The position numbers were made by a program, and so were the translations under genes. Below the pieces are notes generated by a model, which had not been told where the DNA came from, searched no databases, and saw nothing but the letters and a program-made list of their open reading frames with translations. Of a stretch of 5,590 bases of DNA, positions 1 to 5,568 are shown in pieces (positions within the stretch are counted from its first letter, which is position 1; every line of letters begins with the position of its first letter). Source of the stretch: Bacteroidota bacterium (GTDB taxonomy: Bacteria; Bacteroidota; Bacteroidia; Chitinophagales; LD1); NCBI GenBank assembly GCA_018267355.1, contig JAFDYP010000166.1:1-5590 (forward strand), written 5' to 3'.

Positions 1-285
1 GCCCAGGCCAGAAATATCTGCAGAGGTGCAGATTTCCTGATCGTTTTTGTGTAATAATTTTTCATCTGACAACGGGTTATATATCACTTTGTACGGTACA
101 AGGATTCTTTTGTTACGCCACTGGTATCGACTGAGAGCAAATACTATTGACTGTCAATATTTTTGGGCACTTGGGAAACCGGCAAATACAAAGTATCCCT
201 GTTATACGTACAGAGAGGAAATAGGCTTCATTATCCACCAAAAAACTTTGTGGACAGAGGCACTTTTCACCAATAAATCCTATAC
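1..285. other. Upstream non-coding region before rnhB
   Basis: I see no convincing complete gene here. Frame 1 is open from the window edge to a TAA at 52-54 (18 codons) and could be the tail of a plus-strand gene, but it is too short to identify, and frames 2 and 3 are open there too. A perfect 6-bp inverted repeat lies at 16-21/28-33. A stem of 5 plus 3 bp with one bulged base spans 234-254, about 30 nt before the rnhB start. The stretch is more A/T-rich than the neighbouring genes, as expected of intergenic DNA. An 80-codon frame at 47-289 matches nothing I recognise and runs into rnhB, so I treat it as chance. Confidence 0.5.
145..165 (+). promoter_or_regulatory. Palindrome overlapping a possible -7 promoter element upstream of rnhB
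   Basis: TATTGAC-T-GTCAATA at 145-159 is a perfect interrupted palindrome with 7-bp arms. Its right end overlaps TATTTTTG (158-165), an exact match to the Bacteroidota -7 consensus TAnnTTTG. No TTG-type -33 element lies at the expected 19-21 bp upstream, so the promoter call is weak. A related 9-mer, TATCGACTG, sits exactly 20 bp upstream at 125-133 and matches the left part of the palindrome at 8 of 9 positions. A repressor site over the rnhB promoter is possible but is inference only. Confidence 0.22.
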
Positions 286-894
286 TTGAGCATCGCAAAG
301 CTCAAGTCATATTACCAGAATGAACACCCCGAGGCGGGATGTGACGAGGCAGGCAGAGGATGCCTGGCGGGTCCGGTATATGCTGCGGCAGTGATACTAC
401 CTGCAGATTTTCGTCATAAAGTGTTGACAGACTCCAAGCTGCTGGACGAAGCCACCCGCATGGATCTGCGTAAATACATCGAACGCAAAGCGATAGCCTA
501 CGCCGTGACAGCAGTAGACAATCTCCGCATCGATGAGATCAATATTCTCCAGGCCTCTATATCGGCCATGCACCAGTCACTCGATAAACTCAATAAGGGT
601 TTTGGGTTTATCATCGTGGATGGCAATTATTTCAAGCCTTACGGCAGTGTACCTCACAAAACGATCATCAAAGGTGATAGCCTATACTACAGCATAGCTG
701 CTGCCTCGATACTGGCCAAAACATACCGGGATGAATACATGCAGCAGATGCACGATACCTACCCACAGTATGGCTGGCGCAGCAATAAGGGCTACGCTAC
801 AGAGTCTCATCGCACCGCTATCCGCGAGCATGGTATGTGCCCCCTGCACAGGAGGTCATTTCAGCTCAAAGAAATGCAGCTAGATCTTTTCTAA
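286..894 (+). CDS. rnhB: Ribonuclease HII
   Basis: RNase HII cuts the RNA strand of RNA-DNA hybrids and starts removal of single ribonucleotides built into DNA, using two metal ions in the cytoplasm. The 202-residue protein is close to the family's usual length. The N-terminal signature GCDEAGRGCLAGPV begins at residue 18 and carries the first two acidic catalytic residues, D20 and E21, and the GRG motif (23-25). The third is D112 in IIVDGNYF. The fourth should be D131 in KGDS, just before the family motif SIAAASILAK (136-145) and RD (148-149). Y170 in KGYATESH corresponds to the tyrosine that reads the ribonucleotide-DNA junction in characterised homologues. TTG at 286 is chosen because an in-frame TAA lies at 274-276 and no ATG or GTG occurs in frame before the catalytic motif. 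No Shine-Dalgarno sequence is visible. The gene converges on rny. Confidence 0.96.
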   Translation: MSIAKLKSYYQNEHPEAGCDEAGRGCLAGPVYAAAVILPADFRHKVLTDSKLLDEATRMDLRKYIERKAIAYAVTAVDNLRIDEINILQASISAMHQSLDKLNKGFGFIIVDGNYFKPYGSVPHKTIIKGDSLYYSIAAASILAKTYRDEYMQQMHDTYPQYGWRSNKGYATESHRTAIREHGMCPLHRRSFQLKEMQLDLF

Positions 895-1002
895 ATTAAC
901 TTTACGTATACAATAAAAAAAGGATACTGAACTAAGTCATTCTTTTACAGCTAATATATGCCATGAGTCTCGTGGTAACCCCAAAATGGCCACTACGATC
1001 AT

Positions 1003-1036
1003 AAAAAAAGCGCCAGGTGTTCTGCCTGACGCTTTT
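1003..1036 (-). terminator. Intrinsic terminator of rny, possibly bidirectional
   Basis: Arms at 1006-1017 and 1025-1036 form a 12-bp stem around a 7-nt loop, about 22 nt past the rny stop. The single non-Watson-Crick position (C1013 with A1029 on the plus strand) becomes a U-G wobble in minus-strand RNA. The minus-strand RNA then ends in seven U's, from A1003-A1009. Both facts favour minus-strand termination. In the plus direction the same hairpin ends in TTTT with a C-A mismatch, so it may also weakly stop rnhB transcripts. The remaining intergenic DNA at 895-1002 shows no gene. Confidence 0.85.
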
Positions 1037-1057
1037 ATCAATTAATAAACCTTTTTC

Positions 1058-2662
1058 TTACTTGGCTACATTCACACTGCGCTTCTCGCGGATCACTGTG
1101 ACTTTTACCTGACCCGGATAGACCATTTCTTTTTCGATCTTCTGAGCGATGGCAAATGATATCTCCTCAGAGTTCTTGTCATCTACCTTGTCTGCCTCTA
1201 CTATTACACGCAGCTCACGGCCAGCCTGTATAGCATATGCTTTCTCTACCCCATCGAAACCTTGTGCGAGGTTCTCCAGGTCCTTGATACGCTGCAGGTA
1301 GCCCTCCATGATCTCGCGGCGTGCGCCGGGACGTGCACCAGAGATTGCGTCGCAAGCCTGTACGATAGGGGAGATCACATACTTCATCTCCATCTCATCG
1401 TGGTGCGCGCCTACGGCATTGATCACCGCAGGGTGTTCGCCATACTTTTCGCAGAGTTTGGCACCGAGGAGTGCGTGAGACAGTTCGGACTCTTCATCAG
1501 GCACCTTGCCTATATCATGCAGCAGGCCGGCACGCTTGGCCAGCTTAGGGTTGAGGCCCAACTCGGCAGCCATAGTGGCGCAGAGGTTAGCCACCTCGCG
1601 GCTATGCTGGAGGAGGTTCTGACCATAGGATGAACGGAAGCGCATACGGCCCACATAACGCACCAGCTCAGGGTGCAGGCCCTGTATGCCGAGGTCTATG
1701 GCTGTACGCTCACCTATCTCACGGATGTGGTCTTCGAGTTGTTTCTTGGTCTTAGCCACTACCTCCTCGATACGTGCCGGGTGGATACGGCCATCGGTGA
1801 CGAGGCGCTGGAGGGAGAGGCGGGCTATCTCGCGGCGGATCGGATCGTAGCCGGAGATGATCATAGCCTCAGGTGTATCATCTACTACAAACTCGCAGCC
1901 TGTAGCAGCCTCGAGTGCGCGGATATTACGTCCTTCGCGACCGATGATCTGGCCTTTCATCTCATCACTATCGAGGTTGAATACCGATACGGTATTCTCT
2001 ATCGCATTCTCTGCAGCGGTACGCTGTATAGACTGGATGATGATCTTCTTAGCTTCTTTATTGGCATTGACCTTGGCAGTGTCTACGATCTCTTTCATCA
2101 TGCCGAGAGCGCTGGTCTCGGTCTCCTTGCGGAGAGACTCGAGGAGCTCGGTCTTAGCTTCCTCCTTGGTGAGGGCGCTGATCTGCTCCAGTTTCTTAAC
2201 GAAAGTCTCATGGCTCTTCTCGAGCTGTTCTTTTTTGCTGTTGACTACCTCTAGTTGCTTATTGAGGTTGTCACGGAGCTGGTCCAGGTCTTTCTCCTTG
2301 CGGGAAGCCTCGGCCAGTTTGTTATTAGCATCCTGCTGCTGTTGCTTGACGGCGTTTTCCTTTTCTACCACCTTTTTATTGCGCTCCAGGACCTCAGACT
2401 CATGCTTGGTCTTGAGCTGGTGCCAGTGCTCTTTGGCTTCGAGCATTTTGTCCTTCTTGTTGTTTTCAGCGTTTCGCTGTGCGTCTGCTATGATCTTTTC
2501 TGCGGAGGCTTTGGCATCTGCCAGCTTCTTTTCCGCATCGGCTTTGGCCTGAGCCTCTATTTTTTCTACCTCAGATTTGGTAGAACCCTTGCCTGTGAAA
2601 TAACCAATAGCAGCACCAACCACCGCGAGGACCACGCCTACGATTATTGTTATTGCTGTCAT
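1058..2662 (-). CDS. rny: Ribonuclease Y (membrane-anchored endoribonuclease)
   Basis: RNase Y is an endonuclease anchored to the inner face of the membrane that starts bulk mRNA decay in many bacteria lacking RNase E. The 534-residue protein has the full family layout and slightly exceeds the roughly 520 residues usual in Firmicutes. A single N-terminal membrane helix spans about residues 4-22. A long, highly charged coiled coil runs from about 30 to 215. The KH RNA-binding domain (about 225-290) has the GREG loop at 241-244. The HD phosphohydrolase domain has H353, the HD pair H382-D383 in LLHDIGK, H420-H421 in AHHDE and D438 in [16 protein letters not shown] conserved C-terminal domain ends in [13 protein letters not shown]. 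The ATG at 2662 directly precedes the membrane helix. The leader ending ACTAAAAATG has no Shine-Dalgarno sequence. The gene lies downstream of zapA on the same strand, but a terminator-like hairpin intervenes, so it may have its own promoter within 2663-2750; I find no consensus match there. Confidence 0.97.
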   Translation of the reverse strand: MTAITIIVGVVLAVVGAAIGYFTGKGSTKSEVEKIEAQAKADAEKKLADAKASAEKIIADAQRNAENNKKDKMLEAKEHWHQLKTKHESEVLERNKKVVEKENAVKQQQQDANNKLAEASRKEKDLDQLRDNLNKQLEVVNSKKEQLEKSHETFVKKLEQISALTKEEAKTELLESLRKETETSALGMMKEIVDTAKVNANKEAKKIIIQSIQRTAAENAIENTVSVFNLDSDEMKGQIIGREGRNIRALEAATGCEFVVDDTPEAMIISGYDPIRREIARLSLQRLVTDGRIHPARIEEVVAKTKKQLEDHIREIGERTAIDLGIQGLHPELVRYVGRMRFRSSYGQNLLQHSREVANLCATMAAELGLNPKLAKRAGLLHDIGKVPDEESELSHALLGAKLCEKYGEHPAVINAVGAHHDEMEMKYVISPIVQACDAISGARPGARREIMEGYLQRIKDLENLAQGFDGVEKAYAIQAGRELRVIVEADKVDDKNSEEISFAIAQKIEKEMVYPGQVKVTVIREKRSVNVAK

Positions 2663-2695
2663 TTTTAGTGTTTATAATGAATCAAATAAAATCTC

Positions 2696-2742
2696 TACTG
2701 ATACTGCCCGACAGTATGAGACAAACAAAAACAGTAAGTATC
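2696..2742 (-). promoter_or_regulatory. Leader of rny with two competing stem-loops
   Basis: Plus-strand segment 2701-2706 (ATACTG) pairs perfectly with 2712-2717 (CAGTAT) across a 5-nt loop, giving a compact hairpin. The overlapping segment 2696-2706 (TACTGATACTG) can instead pair with 2732-2740 (CAGTAAGTA) as 5 plus 4 bp with a 2-nt bulge. The two structures share bases and cannot form together. They lie 34-80 nt upstream of the rny start. This geometry would suit a regulated leader or a protein-binding site, but it could also be a simple DNA palindrome or chance. Confidence 0.25.
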
Positions 2743-2749
2743 CTGCGTG

Positions 2750-2771
2750 AAAAAGCGCCTGACTATCAGGC
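2750..2771 (-). terminator. Terminator-like hairpin overlapping the zapA stop codon
   Basis: On the minus strand GCCTGA (2771-2766) pairs perfectly with TCAGGC (2762-2757) around the triloop TAG, followed by GC and five T's (2754-2750). The zapA TGA stop (2768-2766) lies inside the 5' arm, so a ribosome finishing zapA would cover the stem. The stem is only 6 bp, so termination is probably partial. It could let the zapA pair and rny be expressed at different levels. Confidence 0.5.
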
Positions 2772-3050
2772 CTGAGAGAGTATTTGTTCGAGTTCTGCGA
2801 GCTTTGCGTCAAAGCCGCTATCTTCTATGATGATCTTTTTGGCATTTCTCATATGCTCCACCGCAAAGAGCAGCAGCACCATAGCCAGGTAATCCTGCTT
2901 ATCCTTCCCATCATATAGCCGCTGGTACTCCCTGACCTTTTCATTGACCAGTTTGACAGCGTTTTGTACTTCCTCTTTTTCACTTTCGGACACTCTCAGG
3001 GGATAGATCCTGTCTGCCACATTCACATTTATCTGCACCGTATTCTCCAT
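2766..3050 (-). CDS. zapA: Cell division protein ZapA
   Basis: ZapA binds FtsZ and cross-links its filaments in the division ring at mid-cell. The 94-residue protein has the family's length and shape. An N-terminal beta segment (VQINVNVADRIYPLRV, residues 5-20) is followed by a long amphipathic helix and the core hydrophobic stretch YLAMVLLLFAVEHM (54-67). A C-terminal dimerising coiled coil covers about 68-94. ATG at 3050 lies two bases after the TAG of the upstream coiled-coil gene (TAG-TG-ATG). A GTG at 3053 overlapping that stop by one base is an alternative start adding one residue. No Shine-Dalgarno sequence is visible, so the tight junction suggests translational coupling. Sequence identity among ZapA proteins is low, but the length, the motifs and the place before rny agree. 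Confidence 0.88.
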   Translation of the reverse strand: MENTVQINVNVADRIYPLRVSESEKEEVQNAVKLVNEKVREYQRLYDGKDKQDYLAMVLLLFAVEHMRNAKKIIIEDSGFDAKLAELEQILSQA

Positions 3051-3052
3051 CA

Positions 3053-3337
3053 CTAGTCATTGAGAAGGGCGATACTATTGTCTATTTCCCTGATGTATTC
3101 GTTTATCTTTCTCTTGAGGGTGGCTATATCGTCACTTTTCTCAATCGATTGCGCTAACTTAATGATTTTTATTTTATTGTTTAAGTCCTCTATCGTAGCA
3201 GCCTGACTATCAATCTGTAATTTCAATTTCTGCTGCTCCTCGCGGGCCAATTTGAGCGCGGCCTCCCTCGCTATGGCCTCATTGGCCAGGCGGCGTGTAC
3301 GCTGTATGATCTTATCCAGGCGGTCTGTATAGGACAT
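3053..3337 (-). CDS. Small conserved coiled-coil protein, probable ZapA partner
   Basis: This 94-residue protein is almost wholly alpha-helical, highly charged, and has no membrane segment or signal peptide. A coiled coil covers about residues 5-63 (many K, R, E and Q with regular L, I and A). A break around SDD (68-70) precedes a conserved-looking C-terminal segment, LKRKINEYIREIDNSIALL (74-92). Genes of this kind sit directly before zapA in many Bacteroidota genomes, as I recall, but I know no experimentally assigned function. Its stop overlaps or abuts the zapA start, so the two are almost certainly co-transcribed. By analogy with the ZapA-ZapB pair it may be a ZapB-like ring component; that is inference from context and shape, not homology. 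ATG at 3337 is preceded within two bases by a tandem heptamer array. Other reading: a generic structural coiled coil without a division role. Confidence 0.85.
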   Translation of the reverse strand: MSYTDRLDKIIQRTRRLANEAIAREAALKLAREEQQKLKLQIDSQAATIEDLNNKIKIIKLAQSIEKSDDIATLKRKINEYIREIDNSIALLND

Positions 3338-3338
3338 A

Positions 3339-3373
3339 TGAGACGATAGACTTTAGACGTGAGACAATAGACT
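3339..3373. repeat. Five tandem 7-nt units (NNAGACN) next to a start codon
   Basis: Reading the plus strand in blocks of seven from 3339, five consecutive units each carry AGAC at positions 3-6. Units 1-2 together (TGAGACGATAGACT) recur as units 4-5 with one mismatch, 21 bp away; unit 3 is TTAGACG. A sixth block (AATACAT) no longer fits. On the minus strand this is a run of GTCT-containing heptamers ending one base before the ATG of the coiled-coil gene, so it forms the end of that operon's leader. No spaced CRISPR structure is present. Confidence 0.8.
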
Positions 3374-3456
3374 AATACATTAACTACGCTATGACAATAT
3401 TAACGTTAAAAACAGGAAAAGTGATGCAATCTGATTTAGGCACTACTCAAAATCCG
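3374..3456. other. Presumed promoter region of the coiled-coil/zapA operon
   Basis: This stretch lies between the heptamer array and the hairpin ending the lipoprotein gene, and should contain the minus-strand promoter of the operon. The best -7 candidate on the minus strand is TAATATTG at about 3401-3394, one mismatch from TAnnTTTG. The nearest upstream TTG is 24 bp away, longer than the usual 19-21. A 10-bp perfect palindrome, TTAACGTTAA, lies at 3400-3409 and overlaps that candidate. The promoter is therefore not firmly placed. Confidence 0.25.
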
Positions 3457-3486
3457 AAAGGGCCGCAGCATACGCTGCGACCCTTT
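3457..3486 (-). terminator. Strong hairpin terminator of the DUF4142 lipoprotein gene
   Basis: Arms at 3457-3469 and 3474-3486 form a 13-bp stem with the GC-rich core CGCAGC/GCTGCG and a 4-nt loop, flanked by AAAGGG/CCCTTT. The only imperfect position, C3463 with A3480 on the plus strand, is a U-G wobble in minus-strand RNA, which fits its place 31 nt past the minus-strand stop. The U-tract after the stem is short (UUU, then CGGAUUUU), so termination relies on the stem. It separates this gene from the coiled-coil/zapA block. Confidence 0.75.
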
Positions 3487-3516
3487 ATCTAATCAAGGTA
3501 GTTTTACCGAATGGTT

Positions 3517-4110
3517 TTATTTTAGTTTATCCTTCAGACTCTTGGCGTGCTCCTGATGGGTCTGCAGCTTTGGCAGGCCCGTGGCAGCGAGGTCTCGTAC
3601 CTCCTTTGAGCCAGCTTCGTTTTTACTTGTTTTATCAAACAGGTCAATTGCCTTTCTGCGACCATCTATATTAACTGATACATATTCCTTGTCAAACTTG
3701 GCTCCCTTAAGGTCGTTTAGTTTGTCCCATTCCTTTTTATTGTCATCTCCCATACCTACGGGCAGTGTGATACCCTTGGTACCGGCCATATCACTTACAT
3801 CTTTGCCCATAGCAGTGTGCTGGTCTATCATCATTTTGGCAAATGCCTTGACGTCAGCATTTTGTGAGTTCTTTTCAGCCAGCTTGCCAGCTTCTATCTC
3901 GAAAACTCCCGTCTGATTGGCCTCTGCGAGAAATGCTGAGTCCTCCATATGTGCCTGACCCATATCACCGGAAGGCACACTAGCAGCGCTATCACCAGTA
4001 TGACTGAAAGTGTCTATCGTGGTCATAGGCGTATCTACGGTATCCTTATTGTGGCAGGCTGCCAGTATAAAACCTGTGGCGAGGGAAAGGATGAAGAGTT
4101 TGAATTTCAT
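3517..4110 (-). CDS. DUF4142-domain lipoprotein
   Basis: This is a predicted exported lipoprotein of 197 residues. From ATG 4110 the N-terminus is a lipoprotein signal, MKFKLFILSLATGFILAAC, with the lipobox L16-A17-A18-C19; C19 would be lipidated. A Ser/Thr/Asp-rich linker (about 22-55) leads to a DUF4142 domain (about 56-195). That domain shows the hallmark helices: DSAFLAEANQTGVFEIEAGKL, then VKAFAKMMIDQHTAMGKDV with H98, ITLP, DKEYV, and a C-terminal PKLQTHQEHAKSL with H185. DUF4142 is a ferritin-like four-helix family common in Bacteroidota and Proteobacteria, of unknown biochemical function. The frame is open upstream to an ATG at 4173, but that start would bury the signal peptide, so 4110 is preferred. 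The leader (AAAACATTATG) lacks a Shine-Dalgarno sequence. No clear surface-export signal follows the Cys, so a periplasm-facing location is likely. It is transcribed alone and divergently from the propeller gene. Confidence 0.88.
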   Translation of the reverse strand: MKFKLFILSLATGFILAACHNKDTVDTPMTTIDTFSHTGDSAASVPSGDMGQAHMEDSAFLAEANQTGVFEIEAGKLAEKNSQNADVKAFAKMMIDQHTAMGKDVSDMAGTKGITLPVGMGDDNKKEWDKLNDLKGAKFDKEYVSVNIDGRRKAIDLFDKTSKNEAGSKEVRDLAATGLPKLQTHQEHAKSLKDKLK

Positions 4111-4377
4111 AATGTTTTGTTTTGGGTTAAAAGCAACGCGGGAGAATAACAGAAAAAGTTGTGCCAGACACATTTCCGTAGAAATAGCATAGAAATGGGA
4201 AATAATATGCGCTGAATGCGGTGCTACCCAGAATGTGTTTGTCTAAATAGTTCCGCCATTTGCTTTTTACTGATCGCTCTAGCAGGAAGATTTGAGGCAT
4301 TCGCTTAATGAGGTTGCACCGCAAGACTAAAGCCTCGTCCTTTGCGTTTCCTACACTCAACCAAAATTCAATTCAAC
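4111..4377. other. Divergent intergenic region between the lipoprotein and propeller genes
   Basis: These 267 bases should hold the two divergent promoters. I find no full TTTG/TAnnTTTG promoter on either strand. Near-matches on the plus strand are AAGATTTG around 4287-4294 and TGTGTTTG around 4234-4241, each one mismatch from the -7 consensus and without a well-placed -33. Two copies of TAGAAAT at 4179-4185 and 4190-4196 lie one helical turn (11 bp) apart, and CATTTC at 4171-4176 is the reverse complement of GAAATG at 4192-4197. This small cluster, 61-87 bp upstream of the lipoprotein start, could be a regulator site. A 77-codon minus-strand frame at 4127-4360 has no recognisable features and is not called. 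Confidence 0.4.
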
Positions 4378-5526
4378 ATGCGCTTTATCGTTCTACTGTT
4401 GTTCTTGTCCTCTCTTTTCACAGCCTCTGCTCAGCGCCTCAAATTCAGTGAATGGAAAAACCTGACCACCTCCGGCAAACTACCCAAGGAGTGCCACCTG
4501 ATGCATAGCAATAACAACCTCGACCTGGTCAGGTACAAAGGCAAGTATTACCTCGCATTTCGCACAGCGCCTACGCACTACGCTTCTAAAAAGGTAAAGC
4601 TGTATGTGGTCAGTTCGTATGACCTGGACAAGTGGGAGTACGAGACGGAAATCGGCCTGGGCCGCGACCAGCGGGAGCCAAGGTTTGCCGTGTACCATGA
4701 TACGCTCAATCTGTACTTTTTCACTGGCGGCAAGTCCATGTTTAGCTTTGAGCCGCATGAGATGCTGATGTGCCGGTCAGTGGGCGGGCATAGCTGGACG
4801 GCTCCGCAGAGCACTAATCTGGATGGCTTCGTGCCGTGGCGCCTGCGTGAGCGCAATGATACGGTGTACCTATCTGCCTACGATGGCCGCAATCTGTACA
4901 ACACTCAACACCACTCTAACCTGCGCCTTTTCTACACTACCAATGGCACCTCCTTCCAACCCTTCACTAAAGCGCCGCAGATAGATGCAGACCATGCCGA
5001 GGAGGGCGAGTTCATCTTTGACAAGAAGGGAGACCTCTTCGCAACCGTGCGGCTGGAGAGCGGTGGCGCGCTGATCTGCAAGGCTGACAACTGCAACATC
5101 GGTACCTGGAAAAAAGTGAAGTCAAGGAATAAGTATGATAGTGCGCTGCTCTTTGATCACAATGACGATATCTATCTGGTGTCACGGCGCAATAATGACG
5201 GCTACATGAACCGCTACACAGACTCTGTGCTGACCAAACGCCAGCAGATACACAATATGATCCGCTACTGGTTTACATCTAAGGTGACGTCGATCTTCAA
5301 ACTGAACAAGCAAGACCTGAGCCTGTCACTCGTCTCTGACCTGCCGAGCACGGGTGATAATGCCTTCCCGGGGATAGTGAAGATAGACGACAATAAGTAT
5401 GTGCTGATGAACTATAGCAGCAATATCAAGGGAAGAAAGAAGGTGTGGTTTACCGGCCAGCTAGGCAGGACCTATATCTATATGACTACGATGACCTTTG
5501 AGCCGGAGCAGTTGGGGATGAAGTAA
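4378..5526 (+). CDS. Secreted sialidase-like beta-propeller protein, function unknown
   Basis: This is a 382-residue exported protein. The N-terminal signal peptide MRFIVLLLFLSSLFTASA precedes Q19; cleavage before Gln is typical of Bacteroidota signal-peptidase I substrates. The mature part shows about six repeats of the form 'short turn, then Y/F-rich strand': residues 51-63 (YKGKYYLAFRT), 106-118, 160-170 (NDTVYLSAYDG), 216-230 (KGDLFATVRLESGG), 261-275 (NDDIYLVSRRNNDG) and 336-349. This spacing fits a five- or six-bladed propeller of the sialidase or GH43/GH32-like class. Likely functional residues are R62, E100-R102 in REPRF, D206-E209 and R225, but no catalytic set can be proved. DNAFPGIV (327-334) resembles the late sialidase motif around a conserved Pro-Gly. 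ATG 4378 is chosen over TTG 4342 because it begins the signal peptide directly. There is no lipobox and no visible C-terminal secretion domain, so the protein is probably periplasmic. Glycan binding or hydrolysis is inference. Confidence 0.85.
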   Translation: MRFIVLLLFLSSLFTASAQRLKFSEWKNLTTSGKLPKECHLMHSNNNLDLVRYKGKYYLAFRTAPTHYASKKVKLYVVSSYDLDKWEYETEIGLGRDQREPRFAVYHDTLNLYFFTGGKSMFSFEPHEMLMCRSVGGHSWTAPQSTNLDGFVPWRLRERNDTVYLSAYDGRNLYNTQHHSNLRLFYTTNGTSFQPFTKAPQIDADHAEEGEFIFDKKGDLFATVRLESGGALICKADNCNIGTWKKVKSRNKYDSALLFDHNDDIYLVSRRNNDGYMNRYTDSVLTKRQQIHNMIRYWFTSKVTSIFKLNKQDLSLSLVSDLPSTGDNAFPGIVKIDDNKYVLMNYSSNIKGRKKVWFTGQLGRTYIYMTTMTFEPEQLGMK

Positions 5527-5532
5527 GGACTA

Positions 5533-5568
5533 TGATTTATTTGATTTGTGTGATTGAGATGATTAGAT
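5533..5568. repeat. Four 9-nt periodic units (TGATTNNNN)
   Basis: TGATT occurs at 5533, 5542, 5551 and 5560, exactly 9 nt apart, giving four consecutive units with variable last four bases. The array starts 7 nt after the stop of the propeller gene and ends 22 nt before the window edge. No stem-loop terminator is visible between 5527 and 5590. The pattern is outside any called gene. Confidence 0.7.

Noticed and set aside
1..54. Possible C-terminal tail of an upstream plus-strand gene (frame 1, ending ADFLIVFV then TAA)
   Set aside because: Only 18 codons are visible, all three plus-strand frames are open for part of this stretch, and no family could be recognised. It is noted in the region entry rather than called.
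231..239. TTATCCACC, one mismatch from a DnaA box
   Set aside because: It is a single site with no cluster, no dnaA or dnaN nearby and no AT-rich unwinding element, so it does not suggest an origin. It also forms part of a small hairpin at 234-254.
47..289. 80-codon plus-strand open frame before rnhB
   Set aside because: It has no recognisable domain, unusual composition (many Y, C and T), and overlaps the rnhB start in another frame. Chance is likelier.
961..975. Near-palindrome CCATGAGTCTCGTGG between rnhB and rny
   Set aside because: The one-base centre makes a poor RNA hairpin, there is no T-tract, and one pair is a wobble. Nothing supports a terminator or operator role.
1673..2552. Long plus-strand open frames antisense to rny (193 and 231 codons)
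   Set aside because: They are antisense shadows of the rny coding sequence. The Leu/Ser-rich translations mirror the Glu/Lys/Ala-rich coiled coil, and rny has complete domain support.
2663..2765. 6S RNA beside zapA, as in gammaproteobacteria
   Set aside because: Only about 100 nt are available, and no long rod with a central bubble can be drawn. The pairings seen are short and local. A shorter phylum-specific 6S form cannot be fully excluded without a covariance-model search.
3339..3373. CRISPR-like reading of the heptamer array
   Set aside because: The units are 7 nt and contiguous with no spacers, and no cas genes are present.
4111..4173. Longer start (ATG 4173) for the DUF4142 lipoprotein
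   Set aside because: It would add 21 residues in front of a complete lipoprotein signal peptide and bury it. ATG 4110 fits the lipobox spacing.
4342..4377. TTG 4342 as the start of the propeller protein
   Set aside because: It adds 12 residues before a complete signal peptide. ATG 4378 gives a standard 18-residue leader.
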